Shown: in pieces, positions 44,759 through 55,000 of the stretch | How positions within the stretch are numbered: position 1 is the first letter of the stretch | How the letters are laid out: each line of letters opens with the position of its first letter | From: Rhodohalobacter sulfatireducens | Lineage (GTDB): Bacteria; Bacteroidota; Rhodothermia; Balneolales; Balneolaceae | DNA length: 64,000 nucleotides | Assembly: GCF_022012475.1 (NCBI RefSeq) | Contig: NZ_JAKLWS010000020.1 | Location: 1 to 64,000, forward strand | Direction: 5' to 3' | Translations under genes and position numbers: made by a program | Notes under the pieces: model-generated | What the model was told of the DNA's origin: nothing | The model's input: only the letters and a program-made list of their open reading frames with translations | The model's database searches: none

Positions 44759-46243
44759 TTAAACCCAAGAATAATTTTTAAGATTAAGATCATCAATTTC
44801 ATTGATCTTTTTTAAGCCCAACAACTCATTAAAGTCATTGCGATCCCGACCAATGTCTGGATAAGAGATCCTCTTGGTTGAGTCATCAATTTCACTTTGG
44901 AATTGCTTCGCTCCGCTGGCAAAAACCGTTCTTTCGTTTAACACCATCGCCGCACCTAAGGCCGAAGCATCCGATAGCTTTGAGGTATAAATCTGTTTAT
45001 CCGGAAAAAATGTGGCTAAAAGTGAGAGATACAGATCATTCTGGCTAAAGCCTCCTGTAACGATCACTTTTTCCGTATTCATCGATCCCTGAGCGAGCTC
45101 AATCGATTTCACCTGTAATGAAACCAAATCCAACATCAATTGGTGATAGGCTTCTTTTGCTGACGAAAAATTACTCACCTGCCAATACCCGGATTGTTTC
45201 TGAGGATAGGGTCCCGAATTGTATGACTTTTCAATTAACAATTTTTGTTCCTGCCTTTGGTTGTCTATCAAATCTTTCAATAATTCTAAATCCGGGTTCA
45301 TCCAGGATCTGTTTACATCTACAGAAAAATGGTTGATAATTTTCTTCTTCTGATGAGAATACTCAGCTCCCAAAAAAAGTCGCGAGGCTTTCACTTGGTT
45401 TCCATAAATATCCAAGTAGCAGAGGCAATCTTTTTCTAACTCCTCGTATGTCAACGCTTCTTTATTGAACGGATTTAGGGTGATACTCCATGTACCCGTT
45501 GATATCAACATAAATGGCTCGTTTAATCCAATGAGATATGGAGCCAAAGCTGCTGAACTATCGTGAATTCCCGGACCAATACTGATGCCATTGTCCTCAA
45601 CAACTTTTGTAACGGACTGAGGATTAGGAAGTAAATGTTGAAACTCTTCCTTTCTAACCCAGGGGTGATAATGCATCTCCTCAAAATCCCATAAACCGGT
45701 ATGACAACCAATGCTGGTCAGTTCTGAAGTTTTCTTTCTTGTAAATAGAAAACCCAGGTAATTTGGCAAGTGAAGTGATGTCTCGATTTCCTCAAAAAGC
45801 TCCGGCTTCTGATGCTTCAACCAATAGATCTGTAACCCGGAATTTAGCATCCCCATTGGTGGAGAAGCCGTTTGAATCGAAAATTTCTCTCTGCCACCGA
45901 CGGTTCTATAAAACTGATTTAACAGTTCCTCCGGAAATTCCTTTAGATAATTATAAAGCGGAGTTACTGCCTCACCATTCTGATTGATATGAACAAAACT
46001 GGCACCATACGCGGAAAAATTTAGAGTCTTGACCCGGTAGTTTTCCTGGGCTTTATGGAATTCAGATTTGATCCATAATTCCAGCTGACGGAGATCTTCA
46101 CATGTATCACCATCATCATCTTCAATCTCTTCTAATTGCGTTTGAGTTTTCTCAATAACAGCGTAATTCTCATCGAACAGAAAGAACTTCTTATTGCTCT
46201 TGCCAATATCGAAAATAGCTGTTACTGGTTTTTGTAATGGCAT
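44759..46243 (-). CDS. rhaB: L-rhamnulokinase-like FGGY kinase
   Basis: A 494-residue FGGY-family sugar kinase. The first ATP-site strand is AIFDIGKSNKKFFLFDENY. STGTWSITLNPFN lies at the adenosine-phosphate region, VIVTGGFSQNDLYLSLLATF is the second FGGY signature, and KLSDASALGAAMV closes the fold. The specificity for L-rhamnulose is inferred from its position between rhaI and lut genes; the sequence alone would also allow L-fuculose or related ketoses. It phosphorylates L-rhamnulose to the 1-phosphate for RhaEW. A 240-bp hairpin-rich gap lies before it. Confidence 0.88.
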   Translation of the reverse strand: MPLQKPVTAIFDIGKSNKKFFLFDENYAVIEKTQTQLEEIEDDDGDTCEDLRQLELWIKSEFHKAQENYRVKTLNFSAYGASFVHINQNGEAVTPLYNYLKEFPEELLNQFYRTVGGREKFSIQTASPPMGMLNSGLQIYWLKHQKPELFEEIETSLHLPNYLGFLFTRKKTSELTSIGCHTGLWDFEEMHYHPWVRKEEFQHLLPNPQSVTKVVEDNGISIGPGIHDSSAALAPYLIGLNEPFMLISTGTWSITLNPFNKEALTYEELEKDCLCYLDIYGNQVKASRLFLGAEYSHQKKKIINHFSVDVNRSWMNPDLELLKDLIDNQRQEQKLLIEKSYNSGPYPQKQSGYWQVSNFSSAKEAYHQLMLDLVSLQVKSIELAQGSMNTEKVIVTGGFSQNDLYLSLLATFFPDKQIYTSKLSDASALGAAMVLNERTVFASGAKQFQSEIDDSTKRISYPDIGRDRNDFNELLGLKKINEIDDLNLKNYSWV

Positions 46244-46486
46244 GGTCTAATTTTTTAAATCTCCAATCTTTACTCGTTCCGAAGCTCCGGCTTCGGAATG
46301 CCAGTGGGAAGCTCCAGCTTCCACTGATCTTAGACATAAATCTTTATTATGAGTTTAAAGAATAGAAGCATGATCTTCTGAATGTCCGATCCGAAGGAGG
46401 ACCTTCGGATCGAGTATAAACAGTCGCTTCAATAGAAAAACACTAACAAACCCCTAAATCTCCTCTCAGGAGGGGACTTCTTACTC
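46244..46486. repeat. Hairpin-rich intergenic element between rhaB and rhaI
   Basis: Contains TTCCGAAGCTCCGGCTTCGGAA (46277-46298), AGTGGGAAG...CTTCCACT (46303-46325) and GATCCGAAGGAGGACCTTCGGATC (46388-46411). The last is almost identical to the hairpin at 43765. The order of elements parallels that in the lutA-lutB gap, so these are copies of one composite repeat. No gene is present. Confidence 0.75.
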
Positions 46487-47770
46487 TCAAAGCCCCGTCG
46501 CAATTGTGTCCGACCCCCGTTCGTTAATTAACTCGCTGCGAACATTCAAATCCCTGAATAACCCAATCGGATTAGCTGCAGCACCGGATCGAATTCTAGC
46601 CTCACGAAGCAGTGGACGAATATCCGTTTGAAAAGCTTCCTGCAAACATTCCTGTGCGCCTACGGGATCATTGCTTTGCCTGGCTTCAGACAGTTTTTGC
46701 CGATCTATCAACAAAGCTTGTGCATATGATTTTTTAATTGCTTCCACAGACTGCAAAAGATCTTCCAATGGATCTTTCACATTGTGACTCGCATCAATCA
46801 TCCATGAAATATTCTGCTCCAGGTCGTCTTTTCCGCTTGTCCCTTCAACCAGTTCATTAAAAATTAAAAACAGTTGATAAGGTTTGATGGAACCGGTTGT
46901 CAGATCATCGTCACCATACTTTGAATCATTAAAATGAAAACCGCCTAACTTCCCTTCCATCAGTAAAATCGATACAATCTGTTCGATATTGGTGTTCGGC
47001 AGATGGTGACCTAAATCAACTAATGTTTTAGCTTTTACCCCAAGCTTGTTTGCCAGTAATAATGAGGTTCCCCAATCGGGAATCACCATGGAATAGAAAT
47101 TTGGTTCGTAGGGCTTGTACTCAATCAAGACTTTCCAGTCATCTGGAAGAGCATTGCAAATCTCTTCGAGGGATTGATAAGTTCGTTCAAGAGCTTTTCT
47201 AAAATTTTGCTGACCCGGAAACACAGAACCATCTGCAAGCCAAACTGTCAATGCTTTTGATCCAAGGGCTTCTCCATACTTGATCACTTCAATATTATGA
47301 TCAATCGCCTGCTTTCTGACCTTTGCATCCGTGTGAGAAAGAGAACCAAATTTGTAGGAGTATTCCTGGTTTGGCTGATCTTGAAATGTGTTGGAATTCA
47401 CGGCATCAAAAGTAATATTCAAATCTTCAGCCAGCTTATTTATCGCCGCTGCATCTCCGGGGGTATCCCAGGGAATATGAAGTGAAATCGCTCCGCTGGA
47501 TCTATTCAGAGCATGTATCAAACCCACATCCTCAATCTTTTCCTCAAGATTCCCCGGTTCTCCACCAATGGGAAATCGTCCGAATCGGGTCCCCCCTGCT
47601 CCCAACGCCCAGCTCGGAATGGACACTTCGAACGATGCGATTTGGTTGACCAGTACTTCGACGTCGATATTTTGAGATGTCAACTGGTCAGCCAGAAATG
47701 AAAATGACTCATTGTGCTCTTTAGACTGCTTCTGATTGTGATCGAGGATTTGTTCTTTCGTTATTCTCAT
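46487..47770 (-). CDS. rhaI: L-rhamnose isomerase, Pseudomonas stutzeri type
   Basis: A 427-residue TIM-barrel aldose-ketose isomerase of the RhaI type, unrelated in detail to E. coli RhaA. Metal ligands are visible at Glu217 (LIEYKP), Asp252 and His255 (VDLGHH), His279 (GFHFND), Asp287 and Asp289 (YGDDDL). From memory these have exactly the spacing, offset by two, of the known P. stutzeri enzyme residues. It converts L-rhamnose to L-rhamnulose and related enzymes accept several rare sugars. Flanking rhaB, rhaEW and lut genes make rhamnose the natural substrate. Confidence 0.92.
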   Translation of the reverse strand: MRITKEQILDHNQKQSKEHNESFSFLADQLTSQNIDVEVLVNQIASFEVSIPSWALGAGGTRFGRFPIGGEPGNLEEKIEDVGLIHALNRSSGAISLHIPWDTPGDAAAINKLAEDLNITFDAVNSNTFQDQPNQEYSYKFGSLSHTDAKVRKQAIDHNIEVIKYGEALGSKALTVWLADGSVFPGQQNFRKALERTYQSLEEICNALPDDWKVLIEYKPYEPNFYSMVIPDWGTSLLLANKLGVKAKTLVDLGHHLPNTNIEQIVSILLMEGKLGGFHFNDSKYGDDDLTTGSIKPYQLFLIFNELVEGTSGKDDLEQNISWMIDASHNVKDPLEDLLQSVEAIKKSYAQALLIDRQKLSEARQSNDPVGAQECLQEAFQTDIRPLLREARIRSGAAANPIGLFRDLNVRSELINERGSDTIATGL

Positions 47771-47787
47771 GTGATTAATCCTTTCTT

Positions 47788-47885
47788 AGACATGGTATTT
47801 TTAGTGCTAGCACAATAGTTAGTTTTGATTATTTCATTCTGATCAATCAAATAATGCATTGTCAACAATGAAAAATACCATGTCT
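47788..47885. repeat. 15-bp inverted repeat around a GTGCTAGCAC palindrome
   Basis: The arm at 47788-47802 (AGACATGGTATTTTT) is the exact complement of the arm at 47871-47885 (AAAAATACCATGTCT). Between them is the perfect palindrome GTGCTAGCAC at 47804-47813. It lies between rhaI and the small membrane-protein gene. It could be a long mRNA hairpin or a small mobile palindromic element. Confidence 0.6.
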
Positions 47886-47904
47886 TAAAGTATGTCTTTC
47901 TTTA

Positions 47905-48078
47905 TTAAAGCTCCTGTTCCTTAATCCAAAATGGTGCTGTGGCGAACCACAAAATCATTCCGATCAGCATAAGTTGCTTGTGAGAATCCAATGAAATATC
48001 CTGAATAAATACAAGAACTGATGGAATGATTGTAAGCCCCAACCCGATAACTGATAAAATGATTAATAGAATTTTCAT
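47905..48078 (-). CDS. Small two-helix membrane protein within the rhamnose operon (57 aa)
   Basis: A 57-residue gene, starting MKILLIILSVIGLGLTIIPS and ending FWIKEQEL, with two membrane helices (about 3-25 and 36-51) joined by DISLDSHKQ. A second in-frame ATG at 48084 would add two residues. The same type of short protein is, from memory, often found in sugar-catabolism clusters of Bacteroidota, beside transporters. It lies between rhaI and rhaEW in the same orientation, so it should be co-expressed. A role as a small accessory to the permease is possible but unproven. Confidence 0.65.
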   Translation of the reverse strand: MKILLIILSVIGLGLTIIPSVLVFIQDISLDSHKQLMLIGMILWFATAPFWIKEQEL

Positions 48079-48105
48079 GATCATAAATTTATTAGTTCAA
48101 ACAAC

Positions 48106-48209
48106 CTGACACCCCGAAACGTCGGGGCTGTCAGCGTTGCGAATATATTGCTTAGAACCCGAACTCTGCGAGGATCACGAAACGCTTCGCAGTGAACTCT
48201 CGCAGGTTC
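48106..48209. repeat. Paired hairpin repeat, copy A
   Basis: CTGACACCCCGAAACGTCGGGG...TCAG (48106-48134) is a strong hairpin. It is followed by a second dyad running from GAACC...GCGAG to CTCGCAGGTTC (48155-48209). The same two-part element occurs at 50464-50564 on the other side of rhaEW. Confidence 0.8.
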
Positions 48210-48218
48210 TTAATTCAT

Positions 48219-50417
48219 TTACCTCAAAAAGGCCTCTTTCAAACCCCCATCCACGGGTATGATATGCCCGGAAGTATTTTCGAGTTTAGTACTTAGCAAC
48301 TGAAAAATCGCTTCTGTTTGTTGCTCAAGCGTAATCGGTTTTTTCGTTAAGGTGCGGCTCGCATAAAATTCAGCCAGTTTATCCCGGAGTGATTCTGTGC
48401 TTTCTTCATCACTAAACTCAATTCCATACTTAGTGAGAGATGCTTTCACCCTGTCACGCGGAAACATGCTGCTTCCCTCAACGACGGTCGCAGGAGCCAC
48501 ACCATTCACACGGATATTCGGTGCCAGCGAAATTGCCAATTCACGAACCAGGTGATTTGCCGCCGATTTACTTGTATCGTATGCAAAACTTCCGGCTTTT
48601 GGAACAACCGCATTGGCACTGGTAGTGATCACCATGCTTCCTTTCAGGTTCTGTGCTTTCCAAATTTTGGATGCCTCATCCGCCACGATAAAATTACCTT
48701 TTACATTCACGGAAAAACTTTTATCCCAGGCTGAATCGCTCACATTTCCGGCTTGATCGGGTGTCGGGTAGAGTCCTGCTGTGACTGCAATATTGTCCAG
48801 ACCACCGTACGCAATCACGATCTCATGCATTGCTTCCTGAACCGACTTACGATCTGTTATATCACATTCTAAGCCAATGATATCACCCGAACCACTGATG
48901 CCCGATCCGGCCACACCGATTCCCATTCCGATATCATCTAAAACCTCTTTGGCTGTTCCGTTAGCTGCATCTTCTTTGAGATCTAATGCAATAACAGTTG
49001 CCCCTTCATCGATAAGTTTCGGAACTAAATCTTTACCAATTCCACTTCCGGCACCAATCACAGCAATAATTTGTCGTGAGAGTTCAGCTTCGGGTGGCAT
49101 TCGTTGGAGCTTGGCTTCTTCGAGTGCCCAGTATTCAATATCATAGGCTTCCTGTTTTGAAATAGCTGTGTATTTCGCAACAGATTCCGCTCCTCTCATC
49201 ACACCAATGGCGGCTGTATAAAACTCGGCCGTTACGCGCGATTCACTTTTGTTTTTGCCCCAAGTGACCATTCCCAGTCCCGGGATCAGAATCACGGTTG
49301 GGTTGGGATCACGCATATCCGGCGAATCCTCATCACTGTGATTGTTGTAATAATCCGCATAATCCTCGCGGTATTTTTCCAGGCCGGATGTGATCTCAGA
49401 TTTCAAATCTTCCAATGAATCTTCCTGCGGATTCCACTCTACATACAACGGTTTGATTTTTGTTCTGAGGAAGTGATCCGGACAGGATGTACCCAATTCA
49501 GCCAAATTCGGTGCGTCTTTTGAGTTGATAAATTGCAGTGTTAAATCATCATCCTGAATGGTTCCGATGAATTGATTTTGCTGACTCACCTGACCCCTCA
49601 AAAATGGAAGAACTTCAGCTAAAACTGCCCTCCGCTCATCTTTTTTGAGTGATTGATATTTCTCCCCGCCATAAGACTCTTCTCCTTTTTCATGGTTGGA
49701 AAGATAATCAGCTGCTTGATTGATCAGCTCGAGACTTAATTCGTAGCACTCTTTATCATCATTCGCCCAGTTGATGAGTCCATGACCTCCCAAAACAATT
49801 CCTTTGATTCCGGGATTATTCTCAATTGTTTCCTGGAGTTTGAGTCCCAATTCAAAACCGGGCCGCATCCAATCAACCCAAACGACATCATCGCCATAAA
49901 TCTCTTTTGTCAACTGCGGACCCTTATTCGCTGTTGCAATTGCAATGACCGGCACAGGATGCGTATGATCCACAAATTTATAAGGAATGAAACTATGGAG
50001 CGGCGTATCAATTGATGGTGCACGGGGATTCAAGTTGAAGGTACAGTGCGGGTACATCTCCGTCATGGAATCCTCAGCCGGAGTTTTCAATCCCGTATTT
50101 TCTTTGGACTGATAGATATCCTGAAGATTCAGTAACCTTTGTTGATATAAAGAGGCGAAGTTTGGCTTCTTGGCTGTACGAAGATCTCCACCGGAACCTT
50201 TCACCCAAACTACTTCCACTTCCTCATCCGTCAGAGGATCCGTTTCTTTCAATTTGCTTGATGTATTTCCACCTCCCGTATTGTTTATGTACGCATCGCT
50301 GCCCAATAAATTGGAGCGATACACTAGCCTTTCAAGAAGATCCATATCACTGGCTATCTCATCATCCCACTTGCTTTCGACCGTTCTGAAATAAATTTCC
50401 GTTGTGCTTCTACTCAT
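48219..50417 (-). CDS. rhaEW: Bifunctional rhamnulose-1-phosphate aldolase / L-lactaldehyde dehydrogenase
   Basis: A 732-residue fusion starting MSRSTTEIYFRTVESKW; an upstream ATG at 50462 would add 15 residues. The N-terminal class II aldolase part (about 1-430) has INNTGGGNTSSKL and the zinc-binding HTHPVPVIAIA and GGHGLINW. The C-terminal SDR part (about 455-732) has VIGAGSGIGKDLV and the YDTSKSAANHLVRE catalytic Tyr and Lys. This is the RhaEW arrangement: cleavage of rhamnulose-1-phosphate to DHAP and L-lactaldehyde, then oxidation of lactaldehyde to L-lactate. The lut genes downstream would take the lactate on. Confidence 0.94.
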   Translation of the reverse strand: MSRSTTEIYFRTVESKWDDEIASDMDLLERLVYRSNLLGSDAYINNTGGGNTSSKLKETDPLTDEEVEVVWVKGSGGDLRTAKKPNFASLYQQRLLNLQDIYQSKENTGLKTPAEDSMTEMYPHCTFNLNPRAPSIDTPLHSFIPYKFVDHTHPVPVIAIATANKGPQLTKEIYGDDVVWVDWMRPGFELGLKLQETIENNPGIKGIVLGGHGLINWANDDKECYELSLELINQAADYLSNHEKGEESYGGEKYQSLKKDERRAVLAEVLPFLRGQVSQQNQFIGTIQDDDLTLQFINSKDAPNLAELGTSCPDHFLRTKIKPLYVEWNPQEDSLEDLKSEITSGLEKYREDYADYYNNHSDEDSPDMRDPNPTVILIPGLGMVTWGKNKSESRVTAEFYTAAIGVMRGAESVAKYTAISKQEAYDIEYWALEEAKLQRMPPEAELSRQIIAVIGAGSGIGKDLVPKLIDEGATVIALDLKEDAANGTAKEVLDDIGMGIGVAGSGISGSGDIIGLECDITDRKSVQEAMHEIVIAYGGLDNIAVTAGLYPTPDQAGNVSDSAWDKSFSVNVKGNFIVADEASKIWKAQNLKGSMVITTSANAVVPKAGSFAYDTSKSAANHLVRELAISLAPNIRVNGVAPATVVEGSSMFPRDRVKASLTKYGIEFSDEESTESLRDKLAEFYASRTLTKKPITLEQQTEAIFQLLSTKLENTSGHIIPVDGGLKEAFLR

Positions 50418-50463
50418 TTCTTTTGATTTCTTTCTTTGATGATTAAAATTCAATTTAAGCAAC

Positions 50464-50564
50464 CTGACACCCCGAAGTGTCGGGGTTCTCAGAGTTGCAA
50501 TTAACCTTGCCCCGAACTCTGCGAGGATTCCAAAACGCTTCGCTGGAAACTCTCGCAGGTTCTA
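50464..50564. repeat. Paired hairpin repeat, copy B
   Basis: CTGACACCCCGAAGTGTCGGGG...TCAG (50464-50492) is followed by a second dyad (50510-50564) containing CCCGAACTCTGCGAGGATT and ACTCTCGCAGGTTCT. It is the counterpart of the element at 48106-48209. It fills the permease-rhaEW gap. Confidence 0.8.
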
Positions 50565-50642
50565 ATTTTAGTCATCGGATGAGTGTATTTGCTGAAATCA
50601 ACAAATTAATTGGTATCACTCATCCGTTGACTTTTTTAATTC

Positions 50643-52046
50643 TCATACTGTTTTTAAAACCTCAGTTTTACTAATTCGATTTTGATAATATTTGCTCAAT
50701 CCGAAGTACAGCAGAATGGCGATAAACCAGCCCGGAAGTCCCAGGAAGAAGATCTCAACTCCCATATAAAAGTTAATAAAGAGACATAAGAGAAGAGTCA
50801 CAAACCAGGTTAAACCGGCCGACCAATTAAAATCGAGACTGGCCAACTCTGCAATATTGCTCTTCATTCCAATCTTTGGAAAGACCATCACATCCAGGAA
50901 AATTACGGCGCCCATTGGCATTAATACCAACCCGTACAGTGCTACAAAATCCAGCAGCAACATCACCAGGGCGGGGAAGCATGCTGCAATGGATGTAACC
51001 AATCCGGTAAACAATGTGACTTTCCATCGTTTCCAATTTGGGGTAATTGACTGAAAAGCCAGCCCAGCCCTATAAATTGTTGGATTCGCCGTGGTCCAGC
51101 CGGCAATCACTACACAAATGGCGCCGGCAACTCCTGCACTGTTGTATGCAATAATTCCGGGGGCAATAGCTCCGGCAGCGGCTGCCGTCAAAATTCCCGA
51201 TGCCATCCATGCGATAAAGTGCCCAAAAAACATACCCGTTCCCGAAGAAAAACCCATTTTCCAATTTTTCGCATAGCGCAAAATCGACATATCCGACATT
51301 CCAATGTGCATTGCCATATTCGCAAACCAGGCAAAGAACATCACGTGCCAGAATGTAAATTTACTCTGGCCTTCTGCCGGAACTCCGGTCCAAATTCGTT
51401 CCTGGGCAACCGGCCAGAAATCAGAAAGAGAATTCACACCCAATTGTGGCAGAACAGCGAGTCCGGCTGCGATAAAAACAAGAATCATCCATGGAAAAGC
51501 GATATTGGCGAACCGGGCCACAAAATCGTATCCAAGAATAGCCACAACTGTAATCACCAAACCCACCAGGAAAACAGTTACCACCCACCCGACGCTTGTT
51601 GGCAGCCAATCTCCCAACTCCGGCATTGGAATACCAAACGGAAGTCCAACGGCTGTTGCTGAAACTGCGATCATCGATCCCGCCAGAAAACAAAACATGA
51701 GGGCATTCACAATATTATAGAGCGTCGATAATTTTGGGCCGCATATTTTTTTGAGTTGTTCGTATAAGGTTAGTTTTGTCTTAACTGCCACAGGAGCACA
51801 TAAAAAGGCCCAGCTCAAAACGGCCAACACATTTCCGGCAATTAAGCCCCAGATCAAATCAACAGCGGCAACACCATGAGCTACAAACAGAGGTCCGATT
51901 ACAAACTCTGTACCCGCGGTATGCTCCCCGGCGTACATTCCCAAAAACCCTTTCCAGCCTTTGAGTTTTTTTTCGGGAACCGGTTCTTGTTCATACTCGT
52001 CTATGGTATCTAAACGTGCATCTAATTTTTTAAAAAAATTACTCAT
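50643..52046 (-). CDS. NCS1-type permease, candidate rhamnose transporter
   Basis: A 467-residue membrane protein with about twelve helices and the nucleobase:cation-symport-1 (CodB/Fur-like) pattern. The N-terminus has GMYAGEHTAGTEFVIGPLFV, the middle has LGYDFVARFANIAFPWMIL and MAMHIGMSDMSILRYAKNW, followed by GWTTANPTIYRAGLAFQ. Known NCS1 members carry purines, pyrimidines, hydantoins and similar compounds. This gene is embedded between a GH78 rhamnosidase (37 bp upstream) and rhaEW. It is the only transporter in the operon, so uptake of L-rhamnose or a short rhamnoside is inferred. A nucleobase role remains possible. Confidence 0.85.
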   Translation of the reverse strand: MSNFFKKLDARLDTIDEYEQEPVPEKKLKGWKGFLGMYAGEHTAGTEFVIGPLFVAHGVAAVDLIWGLIAGNVLAVLSWAFLCAPVAVKTKLTLYEQLKKICGPKLSTLYNIVNALMFCFLAGSMIAVSATAVGLPFGIPMPELGDWLPTSVGWVVTVFLVGLVITVVAILGYDFVARFANIAFPWMILVFIAAGLAVLPQLGVNSLSDFWPVAQERIWTGVPAEGQSKFTFWHVMFFAWFANMAMHIGMSDMSILRYAKNWKMGFSSGTGMFFGHFIAWMASGILTAAAAGAIAPGIIAYNSAGVAGAICVVIAGWTTANPTIYRAGLAFQSITPNWKRWKVTLFTGLVTSIAACFPALVMLLLDFVALYGLVLMPMGAVIFLDVMVFPKIGMKSNIAELASLDFNWSAGLTWFVTLLLCLFINFYMGVEIFFLGLPGWFIAILLYFGLSKYYQNRISKTEVLKTV

Positions 52047-52083
52047 CGATCCCTATTAAGAGTTATCAACCACTTTTCTTTGT

Positions 52084-55000
52084 TCAATCATCCTGCGATT
52101 CCAATTGAAATGGATTCATTCTGATCACATCCTCATATAATGTCTGCCATGGCACGGTAAATTCATAACTTCCTGAAATAAGTTTATAAAACGCCTCTCC
52201 GTTTTCAAAGCCTATGAAATCAACTCCTTCCGACTCGGATGCCGGAGTTCCGTTTTCCATCACGTCTTCTTCAGAAAGAGCCGGGAGATGCAGGGTCGCC
52301 GTTGTATTCGCCGGAATTGTAACATTGTAGTGAAGTATACCATTTTGATCATGCCAACCGCTTTCTATTCTTCCGTACATAGAATCATAATATCCGCGGG
52401 CATATTTCATAATACCATTCGGGTCCGGGGTGGGTTGCAGGATAATATGCTTGAAACCAGGGGCCTCCGGATCTCTGGAAATGCCCAGTGAATAATTATA
52501 CATCCAGGCACTCACCGCACCAAATGAATAGTGATTAAATGAGTTCATGCTATTATTCCCGCCAAACCCTTCTTCAAGAGTGTATGAGTTTAACCGTTCC
52601 CAGATAGTTGTGGCACCGTTTACAACCGGATATAACCAAGAGGGATAGGTTGTCTGCTGTAGTAACCTGTAAGCCATATCATCATATCCATATTTCGATA
52701 GAGCCTCATTAAGAGAGGCTGTACCGATAAAACCGGTCATCAAAGAGTAGCCGGGGCGAACTCTATCTGATGCATCCACATTCTGCCGTCTGACTGCCGT
52801 TGCAAGATTTTCCGCAGCATGCGGTTCGTACTCTTCTTTAAAAATATCAAAAGCAAGAGGTACGGCGTAGGATGCCTGAGTATCTACAAACTCGCCTGCT
52901 TTTGCACTGCTGCCCGCTCCACCGGGACCAAAACTTGGACTGCCTTCACCTGAATGGATGGTTTTAGTTGTCTCGGGATCAACATAGGTTTCGTTGAAAT
53001 GTGCTTTTCGTGCTTCATACTGATCCCAAAAATCGGCTGCATCTTCAGGTCGCCCGAGCAACTCTGCCGTTTTGGCCAATATCTCGATATCTCTAATGTG
53101 ATAGGCAGACCACAGAAGTTTGTTGTCGTTTTTAAAACCTTCCGGGCTCAGCCAATCACCGAGCGGACCCTCCTGCAGAATTCCGGTTTCCGGATCGATC
53201 TGGGAATTCAGAAAGTCCACATACTCTTTCATTGCATCATAATGCTCTTCGAGCAATCCCAAATCTCCGTATTGCTGATAGGTCTCCCAGGCAACAATTA
53301 TACCGGCACTTCCCCACAGAGTCCCACCGAAGCCACCTCCAACCGGTGCTACATCCGGGAATCTCCCTTCCTCATTTTGTAAATCTCGGATCGCCAGCAT
53401 GTGCCTGTCCATAAATTGGTTAACGTCCGCCAAATAGGTTGCACCTCGTGCAAACACATTAATATCTCCGCCCCAGCCCATACGCTCATTACGCGCGGGT
53501 GTATCCGTTGGGATAGAAAGGAAATTCGCCCGCATCGACCAGGTGATGTTTTCCCATAACCTATTCACCAAGTCGTTGGAAGTTTCGTAATTTGAGGCTA
53601 ACTCATCAACCGAGCTAACGACCAATCCTTTTACATCTTCAAGAGGGATCGGTTTATCAACTCCTGTCACTTCAAGGTATCGATATCCGTGAAAAGTAAA
53701 TCGTGGTTGATAGACCTCTTCCTCAGCTCCCTTCATGATATACCGGTCCTGCGTCAATGCCGCTCGAATATTCTCCATCATCACCATCCCTACATTTTCG
53801 CTGTACTCTTCCAGGTTGGGATACCGTACTTCAGCATACCGCATCATCAATGTATCGCCGGGAGTTGTATTCGAAAGTGTAATATTGGGAAAGCCAACCA
53901 TATTCTGTCCCATATCATAGACAAAAACATTCGGACGTACTTCTTCGACAGCTTTTGCCGTAAGCGTTTCTACCACACTGGGACTTGTTCCAATCTGAGC
54001 AATAATCCGTAGGCTGTCATAGTTGAATGTTTCGGTATCTCCTTCGAATTCTGTAGATGGCCCCATATACGCCGTCCCTTCAAGAGGTATTTCAACCGTC
54101 TCCGTCCAGTCCTCATCGTTAAATTCGGGAGTACTCCATCCGGCAATTTCATTTTCGATCCGAGCATCAAACACCTCACCCTGGAAATAGCTGCCGTATA
54201 AAATAGGTCCCGCACTGAAATATGACCAGTCGTTGGGATTCGTGGTAATAACATTTTTAGTCCCGTCGGTGTAGGTCACAACCAGCTTGGCAAGCAGAGA
54301 TTGACGGTCTCCGAAGAAGTTCCAGTTCTCTCCGCTGTAGGTGATGTTCCCGCTCCACCAGCCTTCACTCAGCCAGGCACCGAGAGCATTGTTCCCATTG
54401 GAATTCAGCATATCGGTAACATCGTAGGTTTGATACATGTGATGACGATTGTATTGCGTCAGGCCGGGTGTAAAATATCGGTCGCCAACTCTTTCGCCAT
54501 TCAGATACATCTCATAAATACCCCGTGCAGTGGCATAAAGCCGTGCTTTTTCGATCTGCTTGTTTTCAGTGTTAAATTCTGTCCGAAGCATTGGAGCAGA
54601 GTTCCGGGTCGGATCGGCGATGATCTTTGTCCCAGCATTTCCGCCCTGAACTAAGTAGGACTCATCCTCAATAGAAAAACCTGAACCACTTCTATCTGCA
54701 AAATTTTCAAATATACCATCGTAGGGGGAGTCGGTAAGCTCCTCCGAAAACATAGCATTGGATGGATAACGGTAATTCAATATTTCTAAATCCGAAAAAT
54801 GAGCAACCTGATCGGCCTCCGCCCGGAAACCGATCTCAGCCACCATTGGATAGCTAATAAAATTATTACCGGCACCCACAGGGTTGAGATTGACTGATGT
54901 ATTAGGTCCGCCGAAACCACCCTGCTGTTCCTCTGCATCTTCCGGTGCTGATACGATATTTTCTTCCCGGTCACCATTCACATAAAACGTAATCTCACCA

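Noticed and set aside
51219-51720. Overlapping open frames of 138-147 codons opposite the permease gene
   Set aside because: They are antisense to a strongly recognisable NCS1 protein and have low-complexity, unfamiliar composition.
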